From Gammaproteobacteria bacterium (GTDB taxonomy: Bacteria > Pseudomonadota > Gammaproteobacteria > Ga0077536): a stretch of 64,000 nt of DNA. The notes beneath the pieces are model-generated. The model made no database searches. It had not been told where the DNA came from and saw nothing but the letters and a program-made list of their open reading frames with translations. Where the stretch lies: NCBI GenBank assembly GCA_021773835.1, contig JAJFJQ010000062.1, forward strand, positions 1-64,000. Direction: 5' to 3'. The position numbers and the translations under genes were made by a program. Shown here one piece after another: positions 28,617 through 37,576 of the stretch. Position 1 is the first letter of the stretch. The number at the start of each line of letters is the position of its first letter.

Positions 28617-29198
28617 TCAGGGTGACGGCGTTTCCGCTGGGCACGGTCCTTCACGGTCGCATTGGAGTCCATTTTCGTACATAAATTGGATAAATTGTGC
28701 CCCGGGCACGAACCGTTTCTCAAGGTCTTCAACATGCTCGCCGCGATCAATTTCGGACAAGTAACAATTCGTTAGCTCTCCTTCACTGACACATGAGAAT
28801 TCAAGCGGGCGAACAAATTCTGAGTTCGTTGTTAAGCGATAACGGCCTGGTAGCCGTTCCCACGACTTAACAAAACGCGATCCAGAACAATCGCAAGATA
28901 AATACCGATCGGCGAATTCGATCAGCTTACCCACCGTTATTCGCGGCGTTTTTTCATCCGCGGGCGGATTTATCAAGCGAGCCGTAAGTAACTCACGTGG
29001 GGTAACTTGTAAGTCTATAGCCGCCGTAACGCGAGGTGCTTCTGATTTAGGAGCCCTTTTAATGAACGATGGCTTACTGATAAACGATGGTGTACTACAC
29101 GCGGCTAGTAACGCGACGAGCGATCCAATCGCGATGGCGCGCAGCGTATAAGCTATGTCCCCAGTCCCAGTGGGGCCCCGTTCATATCGATGTTTCAT
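28617..29198 (-). CDS. Predicted lipoprotein of unknown function
   Basis: The 193-aa protein has a long basic N region, a hydrophobic segment and the lipobox LLAAC near residue 34, so it is probably lipid-anchored. The mature part has six more Cys, including CDCSGSRF and two near the C terminus (LQCDREGPCP), which suggests disulfides. I recognise no domain. The ATG directly follows the TAA of the HAD gene with no spacer, so translation is likely coupled to it. A stretch of 253 nt separates it from aceE. Confidence 0.75.
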   Translation of the reverse strand: MKHRYERGPTGTGDIAYTLRAIAIGSLVALLAACSTPSFISKPSFIKRAPKSEAPRVTAAIDLQVTPRELLTARLINPPADEKTPRITVGKLIEFADRYLSCDCSGSRFVKSWERLPGRYRLTTNSEFVRPLEFSCVSEGELTNCYLSEIDRGEHVEDLEKRFVPGAQFIQFMYENGLQCDREGPCPAETPSP

Positions 29199-30080
29199 TT
29201 AATCCAAGTATTCTTGTTGGAACTTAAATTTTTCATGCTCAAATAATATTTTGGCAACGATGATGTCAATAATAGTGTGTACGCGTTTTTCGAGCTTTCG
29301 GCCTTTGTTGTAATCTGCGGGAGCGAAGTAGTCTATTCTGTTTGCGTCTGCCAAGTCCCGGCACACAGATATGGAAGCGTGATTATTTGGGTTGTGTACG
29401 GCGACCGCAAAGCCGCCATAGTTTTTCACCACGGTCATGCATGGTACATCGGTCAATCCATCGCCGATGTAAAGCATATTGTCGAACGGAATCGGTCGGT
29501 CTCCTTCGGGCATATATTCATTAATTGAATCGCCAGCTTCTTCGCGCCCTTTATTGATCCTGAACAGGTACTGCGTTTTCGTCGTATCGTTAATCACAAT
29601 AGTCGGAAAGCATGCTGCTTCGTGGTGGTTAAAGAAATATTCCGAAGCATAGATCCGCTCAAACTTCGATTTAATGCTCACGCCTTCAAGAATCTCGTTC
29701 AAGCCAGCTGAAATTATGTAATGCCTGACAACTACGCGGCCGGCGGACTTTTCTTCGACGTATTTATTTATTCGATCGAACCAGGAATCAACGCCCGGAT
29801 AGTATTTAATATTCGCAGCCAGTTTGCGCAGGGCTTCACGACTGAGGTGCTTTTTATTATGGTCGATTTTCTCGACCAACAACCGCATATAAGTAAGAAT
29901 ACTGTCTCCGCCGGTGCGGGCAACCTCATCGTTGACTTCGTTCCAAAATGCCTCGCCAGTGATCCCTAGCTCTGGTAACACCGTATATTCCTGCATCGGT
30001 TGCGGCGTCAGTGTGCCGTCGAAATCGTAGACCATCGCAAGAACATTTCGGGTAAATCGTGGTTTTGCTGTTCTTGCCAT
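29199..30080 (-). CDS. HAD-superfamily phosphatase
   Basis: The 293-aa cytosolic protein has HAD motif I as VYDFDGTLTPQPM near residue 18, motif II as HYIISAGLNEI (Ser), and motif III/IV as LYIGDGLTDVPCM near residue 215. The cap insert between motifs I and II places it near the phosphoserine-phosphatase-like subfamily, but the substrate is not known. It is transcribed 7 nt downstream of the macro-domain gene and directly upstream of the lipoprotein, so these three form one unit. Confidence 0.85.
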   Translation of the reverse strand: MARTAKPRFTRNVLAMVYDFDGTLTPQPMQEYTVLPELGITGEAFWNEVNDEVARTGGDSILTYMRLLVEKIDHNKKHLSREALRKLAANIKYYPGVDSWFDRINKYVEEKSAGRVVVRHYIISAGLNEILEGVSIKSKFERIYASEYFFNHHEAACFPTIVINDTTKTQYLFRINKGREEAGDSINEYMPEGDRPIPFDNMLYIGDGLTDVPCMTVVKNYGGFAVAVHNPNNHASISVCRDLADANRIDYFAPADYNKGRKLEKRVHTIIDIIVAKILFEHEKFKFQQEYLD

Positions 30081-30087
30081 CGTGTCG

Positions 30088-30636
30088 TTAAGGCCTAGAG
30101 GGGTCTGGGTTGAATTTATTTAGCTTACTTATTTCGTTTGTGTAAGCGTGTAATATTTCATCATTGAAGCATGCAAACAATACGTGATCGAGTTGCGGAT
30201 AATTCTCTAGATACGCTACTGTTTCGGTGATAGCGATCCTCGCTGCGGGTTCGACGGGGAAACCATACACCCCGCAACTTATTGCTGGGAACGCAATCGT
30301 TCTAACTTGGTTTTCGTGCGCTAGGGCAAATGCCCCTGTGTAGCACTGTGCCAGTAGTTTTGCTTCGCCGGCGCCTCCGTCGCGCCATACTGGACCCACG
30401 GTATGAATGACGTATTTTGCACGGAGTTTATACCCGAGTGTTATTTTGGCGGCCCCTGTTTCGCATCCACCGAGTTTTTTGCAGGCCCGTAGTAACGCCG
30501 GACCGGCGGCTTTGTGTATGGCACCATCGACACCGCCGCCGCCAAGTAGCGAATTATTTGCTGCGTTAACGATAGCATCGTAATTCAGGGATGTGATATC
30601 GGTCAGCGTCGCATCAATTCGATTATTAACTGGCAT
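30088..30636 (-). CDS. Macro-domain protein, O-acetyl-ADP-ribose deacetylase YmdB/MacroD type
   Basis: The 182-aa single macro domain binds ADP-ribose. The diagnostic sequence is AIVNAANNSLLGGGGVDGAIHKAAG near residue 25 (given here as two adjoining parts: AIVNAANNSLLGGGG and VDGAIHKAAG), followed by GAAKITLGYKL, VIHTVGPVW and FPAISCGVYGFP. Family members remove ADP-ribose from proteins or deacetylate O-acetyl-ADP-ribose. The start is the ATG at 30636; a TTG one codon earlier is less likely. It precedes the HAD and lipoprotein genes. Confidence 0.9.
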   Translation of the reverse strand: MPVNNRIDATLTDITSLNYDAIVNAANNSLLGGGGVDGAIHKAAGPALLRACKKLGGCETGAAKITLGYKLRAKYVIHTVGPVWRDGGAGEAKLLAQCYTGAFALAHENQVRTIAFPAISCGVYGFPVEPAARIAITETVAYLENYPQLDHVLFACFNDEILHAYTNEISKLNKFNPDPSRP

Positions 30637-30737
30637 CAAATTTCTAGTCGTTTTTTAGCCAAGGCCTTGATTAGTGCTTCTGCAGACTTAACAGTGGCGT
30701 AGTTGAAACGTCAACAAACCCGTATACTCGACGCGCG

Positions 30738-31238
30738 CTAGCGTCGAATCACAGGCTTCCATCCACCATTTTCTAATACGAATGCCATGCTTTCCTGGTC
30801 TCCGCCGCTGCCGACTTCCCAATACACCATCGCGCGGTCTTCTTGAATCTGCTCGCGCACGAAACGTGTAGACTTAAACTGCTCCGCCCGTATCTTTACT
30901 ACCTCCGGCAGCGCGCGGTCCGCGCCATTCATGATCGCGATAAAAAAATCCCGCGGTTGCATATTCGCCAGAGTCTGCGCCGGGATTTTGAATTTGTGCT
31001 GCATCGTCTCGCGATATTTGGAATCGCGCTGCACATGCGTTAGTACGCGGATTGTGTCCTGGCGTGATCCCTCTGACATACTGTCCCAAAGAGCACCGTA
31101 ATCGCGCGCCGCGAACGATTCCATATACCGTTCCCATGCTGTCCGAGGTGTGTCGCCACCTAACTCACCACATCCGGTAGATACGAGGCAAAAGTAAAAG
31201 AATATGCCGTTCGCGAAAAGCCCAAAGCTACCCTTCAT
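30738..31238 (-). CDS. Predicted lipoprotein, NTF2-like domain possible
   Basis: The 166-aa protein has an N-terminal hydrophobic segment ending in a lipobox-like VSTGC near residue 23. The mature part starts with TAWERYMESFAARDYGALWDSMS, which resembles the first helices of NTF2/DUF4878-like secreted proteins, and ends with a strand-rich MVYWEVGSGG and AFVLENGGWKPV, also typical of that fold. Its ATG overlaps the stop of the upstream secreted gene (ATGA), so the two are translationally coupled. Function is unknown. Confidence 0.72.
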   Translation of the reverse strand: MKGSFGLFANGIFFYFCLVSTGCGELGGDTPRTAWERYMESFAARDYGALWDSMSEGSRQDTIRVLTHVQRDSKYRETMQHKFKIPAQTLANMQPRDFFIAIMNGADRALPEVVKIRAEQFKSTRFVREQIQEDRAMVYWEVGSGGDQESMAFVLENGGWKPVIRR

Positions 31239-31630
31239 TCGCTCTCAGTAGGTGCGGGCGTGGTTACTCGCCATTCACCTCCGATGCGTTGTAGGTGGAC
31301 TTCAGTCTGTTTTTTTTCTTTACCATGAATTCTTGAATAGGTTGCTCTTGCCGTCGCCCGGTCGCCATCTATTTCTGTAAATTCAACATCGTCAACACGT
31401 ACGTTTTCGTTTGAACTACCTTTGTCCTCCGCACGGATCTTTTGCATCGCCTCGTATTGATCGGGATCGGTAATTTCCCGCAACACCGCTTCATTTTTCG
31501 ATTGCTGCCCATATACGAAAACCTCAGCCAAATCGGCCGCTTCTTCGAGTGAATCGCCTGCTTGTACGCTGCTAATGGAAATGAGGGCGCTAACCAATAC
31601 AGCGGAATAATGTACTGCAACATTAGCCAT
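31235..31630 (-). CDS. Small secreted NTF2/DUF4878-like protein
   Basis: The 131-aa protein has a signal peptide ending SSVQA near residue 24. The mature domain starts DSLEEAADLAEVFVYGQQ and ends with strands (ATARATYSRIHG, EVHLQRIGGEWRV), the pattern of DUF4878/NTF2-like periplasmic proteins. An AGGAG site lies 8 nt before the ATG. It is the first gene of a two-gene unit with the lipoprotein at 30738-31238, and both look like versions of the same fold. Function is unknown. Confidence 0.72.
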   Translation of the reverse strand: MANVAVHYSAVLVSALISISSVQAGDSLEEAADLAEVFVYGQQSKNEAVLREITDPDQYEAMQKIRAEDKGSSNENVRVDDVEFTEIDGDRATARATYSRIHGKEKKQTEVHLQRIGGEWRVTTPAPTESE

Positions 31631-31749
31631 AAGAATTCTCCTAAAGCAAAAGACCGACCGTAATGTTCGCCCCGAATTGAGCTATACCATTTAAGTCGTC
31701 AAGTTATCCTACCTTATCGCATCATACGACCCCAATATGACGCGCCGGT

Positions 31750-32421
31750 TCAATTACTCAATAGGCTTAGGATCCGTTCCATTGCTGCCGCCATAGACGG
31801 CTGGATCTCGGAGGCTAGGTCCCGCGTTTGCGCGTCGGGTAGTTTTAGGTCTGGCACCATGATCGTATACATGCTCGCCGCCGCTGCTGCACGAACCCCG
31901 ACTTTAGAATCTTCGACCGCGATGCAATGGGTTGCTTCCGCGGCGATGAGTGTCGCAGCTCGGAGGAAAATGTCTGGTGCGGGTTTGCCGTTATCGATCT
32001 CATCACCACCAATTAGGAATTCGAATCGGTCACCAAGACTCGCGAGCTGCAACGATTTTACCGCCCTTTCGTGCGGAGTCGATGTCGCGACTGCATACGG
32101 TACCGCCAGATCGTCGAGCCGCTCAATCAATTCGAAAACACCGGGTTTTACTTCAATCCCGTGTGCTTCTACGTGTTCCTCCCAGTACGCCGCAAAGCGC
32201 TGGCGAAATGCATCTAATGGAAAGTTTTGCCCAAATGCATTGAGGATCCCCTTTTCAACTTCGATCCCCGGAAGGCCGATTAAGTCTATATACAGCTCAT
32301 CGGTGAAGCATTGATCGAAATCTTCGGCGGCAAGTTTCGCTACTGCCTGAAATACGGGTTCGGAATCGATCAACGTACCGTCTAGATCGAAAATCACGGC
32401 TGAATAACACGTGTTGGTCAC
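31750..32421 (-). CDS. HAD-IA hydrolase, phosphoglycolate-phosphatase / beta-phosphoglucomutase-like
   Basis: The 223-aa protein has motif I IFDLDGTLIDSEPVF at residues 9-23, a helical cap, motif II VATSTPHERA, and GKPAPDIFLRAA with CIAVEDSKVGVRAA as motifs III/IV. This is the standard layout of small sugar-phosphate or phosphoglycolate phosphatases. The start is GTG at 32421. It stands alone, about 120 nt upstream of the small secreted gene. Phosphoglycolate would link it with glcD, but the substrate cannot be told. Confidence 0.85.
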   Translation of the reverse strand: MTNTCYSAVIFDLDGTLIDSEPVFQAVAKLAAEDFDQCFTDELYIDLIGLPGIEVEKGILNAFGQNFPLDAFRQRFAAYWEEHVEAHGIEVKPGVFELIERLDDLAVPYAVATSTPHERAVKSLQLASLGDRFEFLIGGDEIDNGKPAPDIFLRAATLIAAEATHCIAVEDSKVGVRAAAAASMYTIMVPDLKLPDAQTRDLASEIQPSMAAAMERILSLLSN

Positions 32422-32591
32422 AACTTATGGGTACCGCTTAGTTGTTCGGGGTGTAGGAGAAAAAATTGTTGCGCATCGCGTTTACTTAACCCAGGCGGTG
32501 TGCGACCACTTCATATACTGAATCAGTACCAGTGCGGGCTCGTTCGATCAAAGATATGATGATCATAGGTGTGATCAATATCGTGCACCTG

Positions 32592-33203
32592 TTATTCGGG
32601 TGCGGTGATCCATACCAGTGAACCGGACGTCACCTGCCATTGGTCCGGCAATGTTTGAACCAGATTGATCAGCCTGCCAGAACCACATTTAGCACCACAC
32701 TCGAATTCCAGGTATAGAAGCGCAGCGTTCGCAGTGGCGTCGGTGCTTGGGCGTGACACCCGGATAATGCCAGGCGCATCCGGAAAGCGCGCTCGAAATT
32801 GCTGCCAATTAACTTCTGGGTCGTCGCTGTTGAAAATTTGCAAACGCTCGTCATTCGCTAGCAGATGGTATGGCTCTTCGAGCTTCAACTGCTGTTGTAA
32901 ACGGTAGCGGTCGCGATTAATTAGCGACCACTCACGCAGCGCCGGCGGCGTTGTACCAAGCTCCTTGGCAAATTCTTCAATCGTTTTCTCCGGATCCGCG
33001 ATATCGACCGATTCGCCGGTTGTTGATTCATCAATAACGATTTTTCCAGCACCTCCACTAAGGCCATGTTTTATCACAGTGGAAATAATCGCGTATTCAA
33101 ATTCTTGAAGTTTTGAACCAACTGCTTGCGCGGACGTAGCGGTGGTCGTTAAGGCAACCCATAGGAACAGCCGGAAAATCGTGACGGGCAGCAAAAGTTT
33201 CAT
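32592..33203 (-). CDS. Secreted protein of unknown function
   Basis: I use the ATG at 33203 (203 aa), which gives a signal peptide (KLLLPVTIFRLFLWVAL, ending SAQA) and has a GGAG upstream. The frame is open to 33374, but the extra part reads like non-coding DNA and overlaps ppsR. The mature protein has a KTIEEFAKELGTTPPALREWSLINR segment (KTIEEFAKELGTT, then PPALREW), which looks like a helix-turn-helix or LysM-like fold, and a Cys pair in FECGAKCGSG. I recognise no family. Confidence 0.65.
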   Translation of the reverse strand: MKLLLPVTIFRLFLWVALTTTATSAQAVGSKLQEFEYAIISTVIKHGLSGGAGKIVIDESTTGESVDIADPEKTIEEFAKELGTTPPALREWSLINRDRYRLQQQLKLEEPYHLLANDERLQIFNSDDPEVNWQQFRARFPDAPGIIRVSRPSTDATANAALLYLEFECGAKCGSGRLINLVQTLPDQWQVTSGSLVWITAPE

Positions 33204-33327
33204 TGTTGGTCGCTCCAAATTAAAGTTGATTTCGGAATGGTGAACCTTGACGGTATATCCATTAGGCCTATTTCTTGTGGTTTGAATATTGAACGAATAA
33301 AACGTCCCGCGTTGCTCGAATGATGCA

Positions 33328-34134
33328 TTAGTGAAGTTCCATATCGCGGACAATTGTTGCTGCAATCTCTTCAATCGAAATGGTCGTCGTATCGAGAAAC
33401 GGAATCCCTTCGTGATGGAATAAGGCCTCCGCTTGCGCGACTTCGGAACGGCATTGGGCTAGCTTTGAATAGTTCCCGTCCGGCCTGCGTTCCCGACGGA
33501 TACGGCTAAGTTGTTCTGGGACGATGGTCAGCCCGTACAATTTGTCGCGGCAACTTTTAAGTATTTCTGGTAGCCCAGTTTGTCCGAAGTCGTCGTCAGT
33601 CAGGGGATAGTTTGCCACAGGTAGAGAATAGTGCATTGCTAAATACAGGCACGTTGGGGTCTTCCCGCAACGCGAAACGCCAACCAACACTACATCCGAA
33701 CCGTCAATATCCCGTGTACTGAGACCATCGTCGTGACTCAGCGTAAAGTTTAGCGCGTTGAGGCGGCGTTCGTAATCGCCGACATTTCCGATGCCATGCA
33801 TGCGCCCGGCCGTATGGGACGACTCGGTGCCGAGCGCATCTTCTAGCGGTTCAATAAATGTACCGAAAAGATCGAATACATATTCATTGCACGAAGCGAT
33901 AATAAATTGCGTCGCCGGATCGGTCAGTGTGCTGAATACCAAGGGCGCCAAGCCGTCCTGTTCGCGGGCGCCGCGAATCGTAGCGGCGGCTTGTTCTGCC
34001 GCGACTTGATTTATAACGAACGGCACATGCGTGATGCGAAACTCCGTATCAGGAAATTGTGTAAGTAAGCTACGACCAAGTGTTTCGGCCGTGATGCCGG
34101 TCCGATCGGATACGTAGAATACCCGGCGTATCAT
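33328..34134 (-). CDS. ppsR: PEP synthase regulatory protein (kinase/pyrophosphorylase, DUF299)
   Basis: Bifunctional ADP-dependent kinase and Pi-dependent pyrophosphorylase that switches PEP synthase off and on by threonine phosphorylation. The 268-aa protein begins RRVFYVSDRTGITAETLG, has the P-loop-like VGVSRCGKTPTCLYLA near residue 150, and RPDGNYSKLAQCRSEV near the C terminus, all family hallmarks. It is divergent from its target ppsA with 275 nt between the starts, the usual arrangement. The ATG is at 34132-34134. Confidence 0.96.
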   Translation of the reverse strand: MIRRVFYVSDRTGITAETLGRSLLTQFPDTEFRITHVPFVINQVAAEQAAATIRGAREQDGLAPLVFSTLTDPATQFIIASCNEYVFDLFGTFIEPLEDALGTESSHTAGRMHGIGNVGDYERRLNALNFTLSHDDGLSTRDIDGSDVVLVGVSRCGKTPTCLYLAMHYSLPVANYPLTDDDFGQTGLPEILKSCRDKLYGLTIVPEQLSRIRRERRPDGNYSKLAQCRSEVAQAEALFHHEGIPFLDTTTISIEEIAATIVRDMELH

Positions 34135-34315
34135 CGAATCCTCGGATTGCAGCGCGCGTCATTTTTGCGGTTATGTCTCATAGCTGGTGATTAAGTATTT
34201 GTCGGAGGCAATCACAAAAGTCAACCGTCTTCGAAATTTATCATGGCCTCCCGTGACCAATGGTCGCGGTGGTTCGGTTACCTGCAGATCATGCATCTTG
34301 CCGACCGTTTTTATT

Positions 34316-34344
34316 TTGACAATTCGTGGGGACCTCCCCAGAAT
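34316..34344 (+). promoter_or_regulatory. Sigma70-like promoter candidate for ppsA
   Basis: TTGACA (34316-34321, perfect -35) is followed after 17 nt by CAGAAT (34339-34344, 4 of 6 to TATAAT). Transcription would start near 34351, about 60 nt before the ppsA ATG. A CCTGCAG-like context lies further upstream but no clear operator is seen. Confidence 0.45.
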
Positions 34345-34409
34345 CCCCGCTACCTGGGTGCAATGTCGCGCCGATTCAATCACGGTTGATCTAGATTGTA
34401 GGGAAAAGA

Positions 34410-36770
34410 ATGGCGGATTATATCGTTTCTTTGGACCAAATCGGTATGTCCGATATTGATCGAGTTGGCGGCAAAAACGCGTCGCTCGGGGAAATGATCC
34501 AGCACTTGAGTGCCGCGGGAGTGAGCGTACCGGGCGGGTTCGCCACAACCGTCGACGCGTTTCGTGAGTTTCTCGCTCACGACAAACTTGGGGATCGGAT
34601 CCGCACACGGCTCGAAGATTTAGACATTACCGACGTTACCGCGCTATCTAGTGCTGGTAAAGAGATACGAGCATGGATTGCCCAGACGCCCTTGCCCGAC
34701 GCATTGGAACAGGCAATTGCGAGCGCGTACGCGTTGATGAGCGCGGGGGAAGGAGAGGATTTTTCGGTTGCCGTTCGCTCCTCCGCAACAGCCGAAGATC
34801 TGCCCAACGCGTCGTTCGCTGGGCAACAAGAAACCTACCTCAATGTGCGTGGCTTAGATGATGTGATTCGGCGAGTAAAGGATGTATTCGCCTCGCTATT
34901 TAACGACCGCGCAATTTCATATCGCGTGCATCAAGGATTCGATCACTATCAAGTGGCGCTCTCTGCCGGTATCCAACGCATGGTGCGTAGTGATGTTGGC
35001 GCGAGCGGAGTCTTGTTTACCCTAGACACGGAATCCGGCTTTCGCGATGTCGTATTTGTCACCGCTAGTTATGGTCTCGGCGAGTTGGTGGTCCAGGGCG
35101 CGGTAAATCCGGATGAGTTTTACGTCTACAAGCCTGCTTTGGCAGCAAAACGGCCCGCGATTCTGCGGCGTAATGTCGGCAGCAAACACATACGCATGGG
35201 GTATGCCGCTGGGCGAGGAGGCGACAGCGTTGAGACCCATACCGTGGATCAAGCAGAAAGTCAGAAATTCTGCGTCACCGATGCGGAGGTCGAAGAGCTC
35301 GGTCGCATCGCAATGGCGATTGAAGCCCATTACGGACGGCCGATGGACGTCGAGTGGGCGAAGGACGGCGTAAACGGGAACTTATATGTAGTCCAGGCGC
35401 GTCCAGAGACTGTGCAAAGTCACGAAGACCATGTCATTGAACGCTATGAACTAAAACGCTCCGGGGAGGTACTCGCAGAAGGGAGAAGTATCGGGCAGCG
35501 GATTGGGGCCGGCCGTGCGATGGTCATCACCGATATTAGTGCGATGGATCAATTGCGTGAAGGCGACGTCCTAGTAACCGATATGACCGATCCTGACTGG
35601 GAACCCGTTATGAAACGGGCGGCCGCAATTGTGACCAACCGTGGCGGTAGAACTTGCCACGCCGCAATCATTGCCCGCGAGCTCGGAGTTCCAGCTGTTG
35701 TGGGTTGCGGCGATGCAACGGATCGCATCGGCGATGGCGTCGAGGTGACCGTGTCTTGTGCACAGGGCGACACCGGTTATATCTATGATGGGGATCTAGG
35801 CTTCTGTCGAAACGAGATAAAGCTTGATGCAATGCCGGACATTCCGGTCAAGATCATGATGAACGTTGGTAACCCGGATAGAGCTTTTGCTTTTTCTAAG
35901 CTGCCGCATCGAGGTGTTGGGCTCGCTCGCTTAGAGTTCATTATTAACCGCATGATCGGTATCCATCCGCGCGCTTTACTGGAATTTGACCAGCTTTCGG
36001 CAGAATTAAGGGGCGAAATAGAACCAAAAATAGCTGCTTATAGCTCAGCGCGGGAGTTTTTCGTCGCGCGATTGGCGGAGGGTATTTCGACAATCGGCGC
36101 GGCATTCGCGCCGCAACCCGTCATCGTTCGACTCTCCGATTTCAAGTCTAACGAATACGCTAATTTGATTGCCGGGTCGCTTTATGAGCCGACCGAAGAA
36201 AATCCGATGCTCGGATTTCGCGGTGCGTCCCGATACTTATCTAAAGCGTTTCACGCTTGTTTCGAGATGGAATGCGAAGCCCTCCGGAGGGTGCGAAATG
36301 ACATGGGCTTATCAAACGTCGAGATCATGGTGCCGTTTGTAAGGACGGTCGCTGAGGCTAAACAAGTGACAGAACTACTTAGCGACTGCGGTCTTACTCG
36401 TGGCGTCGATGGCCTTCGGATCGTCATGATGTGCGAGTTGCCTTCTAACGCGCTGTTGGCAGATGAGTTCTTACAATTCTTCGACGGATTCTCGATCGGT
36501 TCGAACGATTTAACTCAGCTAACCTTAGGTTTGGATCGCGACTCTGGGCTGGTCGCGGGTGCATTCGATGAACGTGACGCCGCCGTTAAACGGATGATGG
36601 AGATGGCGATCTCTTCTTGCCGCAAGGCGGGAAAATATGTTGGTATCTGCGGGCAAGGCCCGTCGGATCATCAAGATCTGGCCGTATGGTTATTGGAGCA
36701 AGGGATCGACAGCGTGTCCCTGAATCCGGATTCGGTTATAGAAACCTGGATTAAACTGGCGACTAGTTGA
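34410..36770 (+). CDS. ppsA: Phosphoenolpyruvate synthase (pyruvate, water dikinase)
   Basis: Makes PEP from pyruvate and ATP for gluconeogenesis. The 786-aa protein has the three expected parts. The ATP-grasp domain shows [11 protein letters not shown] near residue 17, [19 protein letters not shown] near 120 and DVEWAKDG. The swivelling phosphohistidine domain has [21 protein letters not shown], where the His carries the phosphate and the preceding Thr is the target of PpsR. The C-terminal PEP/pyruvate barrel has [22 protein letters not shown] and [14 protein letters not shown]. Length is standard. Confidence 0.98.
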   Translation: MADYIVSLDQIGMSDIDRVGGKNASLGEMIQHLSAAGVSVPGGFATTVDAFREFLAHDKLGDRIRTRLEDLDITDVTALSSAGKEIRAWIAQTPLPDALEQAIASAYALMSAGEGEDFSVAVRSSATAEDLPNASFAGQQETYLNVRGLDDVIRRVKDVFASLFNDRAISYRVHQGFDHYQVALSAGIQRMVRSDVGASGVLFTLDTESGFRDVVFVTASYGLGELVVQGAVNPDEFYVYKPALAAKRPAILRRNVGSKHIRMGYAAGRGGDSVETHTVDQAESQKFCVTDAEVEELGRIAMAIEAHYGRPMDVEWAKDGVNGNLYVVQARPETVQSHEDHVIERYELKRSGEVLAEGRSIGQRIGAGRAMVITDISAMDQLREGDVLVTDMTDPDWEPVMKRAAAIVTNRGGRTCHAAIIARELGVPAVVGCGDATDRIGDGVEVTVSCAQGDTGYIYDGDLGFCRNEIKLDAMPDIPVKIMMNVGNPDRAFAFSKLPHRGVGLARLEFIINRMIGIHPRALLEFDQLSAELRGEIEPKIAAYSSAREFFVARLAEGISTIGAAFAPQPVIVRLSDFKSNEYANLIAGSLYEPTEENPMLGFRGASRYLSKAFHACFEMECEALRRVRNDMGLSNVEIMVPFVRTVAEAKQVTELLSDCGLTRGVDGLRIVMMCELPSNALLADEFLQFFDGFSIGSNDLTQLTLGLDRDSGLVAGAFDERDAAVKRMMEMAISSCRKAGKYVGICGQGPSDHQDLAVWLLEQGIDSVSLNPDSVIETWIKLATS

Positions 36771-36813
36771 TCGTCTCACCGGCACAATAGCGCATCGCAT
36801 CAGGTGGTGCGCT

Positions 36814-37527
36814 CTAGATATATGCCTCGAGCATCTCCCGCTCGTCTTCGGTGATTGCAGTATTCTGCATTCGGTTTCGAATCATCAGGTCGTTGACGCC
36901 CCCAGAATCTATGAGGAATTTTTTTTCTTCCGGTAGTAGGCTATCGAGAAAGAAAAGATTACTTGGAGGAATCAACGATTCACCCACGATCATCTGAATT
37001 TCATCGGTCATGAGACGAAATTTCCCTATTCCTTGAGAAGTTCGCAATTCCGCGAATTCGTCGGTTGCGATCCCTCCCGCGTAGACCGCATGGATTTCCA
37101 TCTTGTAGCTCATGATAGTTGACGGATCAGTCGTTCGACTGATCTTCGCTTCCGTAGCGCTAAATCGGGCGGGTAGGAGCTCGCGCAAAGTGACGAGCAA
37201 TTCGTCATCCTCCAGCCTATCCGTATAAATGTCGAGAATGTTGTCGATGTCTAGATGGTCATAGGTGTCGGTCGAAAAAAGCTCGTTGCGTCGGTACGAG
37301 AGGAGTTTGTACGAAGAAAAACCAATGACCGAAAGAATATCGGTCAGATCTCGGATGTTTCCGTTGAAGCCAAGGGCACAAACGAGTTGCGCATGACTGA
37401 CGCCCAGTTGCGCCGCTGTATGGTCGATTTTCGCAATGAAATCATCGTGGCGCAGAGGTCTAACGCGGTGGAAAAGTGCGACAAGCTTTTCTTCCGAAGC
37501 TACCAATATGTCACGAAACTCCGCCAC
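36814..37527 (-). CDS. Unrecognised protein, copy B of a tandem paralogue pair
   Basis: I place the start at GTG 37527 (237 aa, beginning VAEFRDILVASEEKLVALFHR), with GAGGAG 10 nt upstream. The frame is open to 37641, but that extension overlaps the upstream gene. The protein is soluble and mostly helical, with no signal peptide. It shares an obvious pattern with the gene at 37577-38299: AQLVCALGFNGNIRDL, VIGFSSY, RRNELFSTDTYD, LLPEEKKFLIDSG and a final EDEREMLEAY. By eye about a third of positions match. I do not recognise the family. It ends 43 nt from the ppsA stop, in convergent orientation. Confidence 0.75.
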   Translation of the reverse strand: MAEFRDILVASEEKLVALFHRVRPLRHDDFIAKIDHTAAQLGVSHAQLVCALGFNGNIRDLTDILSVIGFSSYKLLSYRRNELFSTDTYDHLDIDNILDIYTDRLEDDELLVTLRELLPARFSATEAKISRTTDPSTIMSYKMEIHAVYAGGIATDEFAELRTSQGIGKFRLMTDEIQMIVGESLIPPSNLFFLDSLLPEEKKFLIDSGGVNDLMIRNRMQNTAITEDEREMLEAYI

Positions 37528-37576
37528 CTGAGATGATCTCCTCAGCCTGAGTCGCAATTTGCGATTATCTATCCGG

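Noticed and set aside
32570-32587. Partial CRP-like TGTGA-N6-TCGTG upstream region
   Set aside because: Only one half-site is good and there is no gene start in a suitable position.
34171-34608. 145-codon minus-strand ORF across the ppsR-ppsA gap
   Set aside because: It overlaps the ppsA start, has no recognisable composition or motif and no ribosome site.
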